A DNA stretch of 64,000 nucleotides from the NCBI GenBank assembly GCA_014529675.2, contig CP076040.1, positions 3,863,894-3,927,893 on the forward strand, given 5' to 3'. The position numbers and the translations under genes were made by a program. The notes below the pieces were generated by a model that did no database searches, was not told the origin of the DNA, and saw only the letters and a program-made list of their open reading frames with translations. The stretch is from Opitutia bacterium ISCC 52. Its GTDB lineage: Bacteria > Verrucomicrobiota > Verrucomicrobiia > Opitutales > UBA2995. Of this stretch, positions 63,274 through 64,000 are shown in pieces (the first letter of the stretch is position 1; every line of letters starts with the position of its first letter).

Positions 63274-64000
63274 ATGAGCACAGAAGCAGAACAATTTGAA
63301 CGGATATCCACCAAGATTTTCCAAGACTCCAACGCTGCAGCGACTGTTGTTGCGGAGGAAATCGCCGATTTAATCAAATCCCGCTCGAAAGGCGGAAAAA
63401 CAACCGTACTTGGGCTGGCCACAGGATCGACACCCTTACCGGTTTACCGTGAGCTGATTCGCATGCATCGGGAAGAAAACCTGAGTTTTCGCAATGTTAT
63501 CACTTTCAACCTGGACGAATATTACGGGCTGAATATCGATCATCCTGAAAGCTACTACCAATTCATGTGGCAGCGACTCTTCAGCCATGTGGATATACCG
63601 GAAGATCAGGTGCACCTACCCTCGGGCACAACCGAACGTTCAAAGGTTTACGCGAATTGTGCGGAATATGAGCAGGCGATTGCAGAAGCAGGGGGACTGG
63701 ATTATCAGATTCTAGGAATCGGTCGCACCGGACATATCGGATTCAACGAACCGGGTTCAACCCGAGACTCTAAAACCCGATTGGTTACTCTGGATGCTTT
63801 AACCCGACGAGATGCCGCTCGCGACTTCCTAGGCGAAGCCAACGTTCCACGCTACGCTATCACTATGGGAGTTGGTACCATTTTAAAAGCCAAACGCGTG
63901 GTCCTCATGGCCTGGGGTCAGGCAAAAGCCGGCGTTGTGCAGCAGGCGGTGGAAGAAGAACCCAACGAAAACCTTCCAGCTGGCTTACTACAAGGACATC
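63274..64000 (+). CDS. nagB: Glucosamine-6-phosphate deaminase, 5' part (runs off window)
   Basis: NagB converts glucosamine 6-phosphate to fructose 6-phosphate and ammonia. The ATG is at 63274, and 242 codons are present before the window ends. TVLGLATGSTPLPVYREL binds the phosphate, ITFNLDEYYGLNIDHPESYY and GIGRTGHIGFNEPGS carry the catalytic residues, and ITMGVGTILKAKRVVLMAWG follows. Details such as SNAAATVVAEEIADLIKSRS and DFLGEANVPRYAITMG resemble the longer NagB-like proteins of Bacteroidota, which carry an extra PIG-L/LmbE deacetylase-like domain after about 260 residues. Whether this one does cannot be seen here. Confidence 0.93.
   Translation, partial: MSTEAEQFERISTKIFQDSNAAATVVAEEIADLIKSRSKGGKTTVLGLATGSTPLPVYRELIRMHREENLSFRNVITFNLDEYYGLNIDHPESYYQFMWQRLFSHVDIPEDQVHLPSGTTERSKVYANCAEYEQAIAEAGGLDYQILGIGRTGHIGFNEPGSTRDSKTRLVTLDALTRRDAARDFLGEANVPRYAITMGVGTILKAKRVVLMAWGQAKAGVVQQAVEEEPNENLPAGLLQGH

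Overview
The window looks like a chromosomal segment of a marine, polysaccharide-degrading member of the Verrucomicrobiota, most likely class Opitutae. This is inferred from gene content. The signs are a TonB-dependent receptor with the acidic FELSPFSVEAS-type start seen in that group, a large PVC-type cytochrome c protein with HEAT-like repeats, several formylglycine sulfatases, Tat-exported Gfo/Idh/MocA oxidoreductases, a hybrid two-component sensor/AraC protein, and tripartite tricarboxylate transporter (TTT) genes. There is no rRNA, intact tRNA, CRISPR array, transposase or prophage gene in the window.

Layout. 1-2612: 3' end of a TctA permease, a secreted unknown and a DksA-like zinc-finger protein. 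2856-8803: a Tat oxidoreductase, a nucleotide-sugar epimerase, a VapBC-type toxin-antitoxin pair bracketed by a 40-bp direct repeat, decayed fragments, and galE. 9466-18193: an L-rhamnose catabolic island (kinase rhaB, bifunctional aldolase/dehydrogenase, a second class II aldolase, a DeoR regulator, isomerase rhaA, an atypical SDR). 18514-25866: a sulfatase, a hybrid two-component system and an enolase-superfamily dehydratase. 26059-31276: two small envelope proteins, a GMC oxidoreductase with its subunit-3-like partner, and a second sulfatase. 31384-32519: gene remnants. 32559-38506: a likely operon of an intradiol dioxygenase, a polyamine-type ABC importer and two tandem binding proteins. 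38682-40506: two DUF6090-type paralogues, both disrupted. 40888-48012: a PQQ-type propeller with EF hands, a methyltransferase, a CPBP protease, a broken acetyltransferase and the cytochrome giant. 48068-50880: a gene graveyard (kbl, a XRE-cupin regulator, a sugar epimerase and a CDP-glucose dehydratase, all disrupted). 51080-61646: Tat oxidoreductase, third sulfatase, complete tctCBA, and the TonB receptor. 62235-64000: an AraC regulator and the start of a glucosamine-6-phosphate deaminase.

How it fits together. The intact genes describe capture and dismantling of sulfated, deoxysugar-rich polysaccharide. The TonB receptor would import oligomers, the secreted sulfatases remove sulfate, and RhaA, RhaB and the aldolase/dehydrogenase turn rhamnose into DHAP and lactate. 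GalE and the epimerase handle nucleotide sugars, NagB handles amino sugars, and the HTCS, AraC and DeoR proteins supply regulation. The TTT and polyamine-type importers take up small organic ions.

The most unusual feature of the window is its spacers. They are packed with several families of short dispersed repeats: (CCTCTT)n tracts, degenerate GGTAATCAGT and CGCTAATGGTACGCT motifs, REP-like palindromes and a 140-bp element. Many gene remnants end in or next to these repeats, and in three places repeat sequence supplies stop codons or a C-terminal tail. I found no clear novel defence or secretion system. The best candidates for something undescribed are the repeat families and their link to gene truncation, the 40-bp-flanked toxin-antitoxin segment, and the dioxygenase/ABC importer operon.
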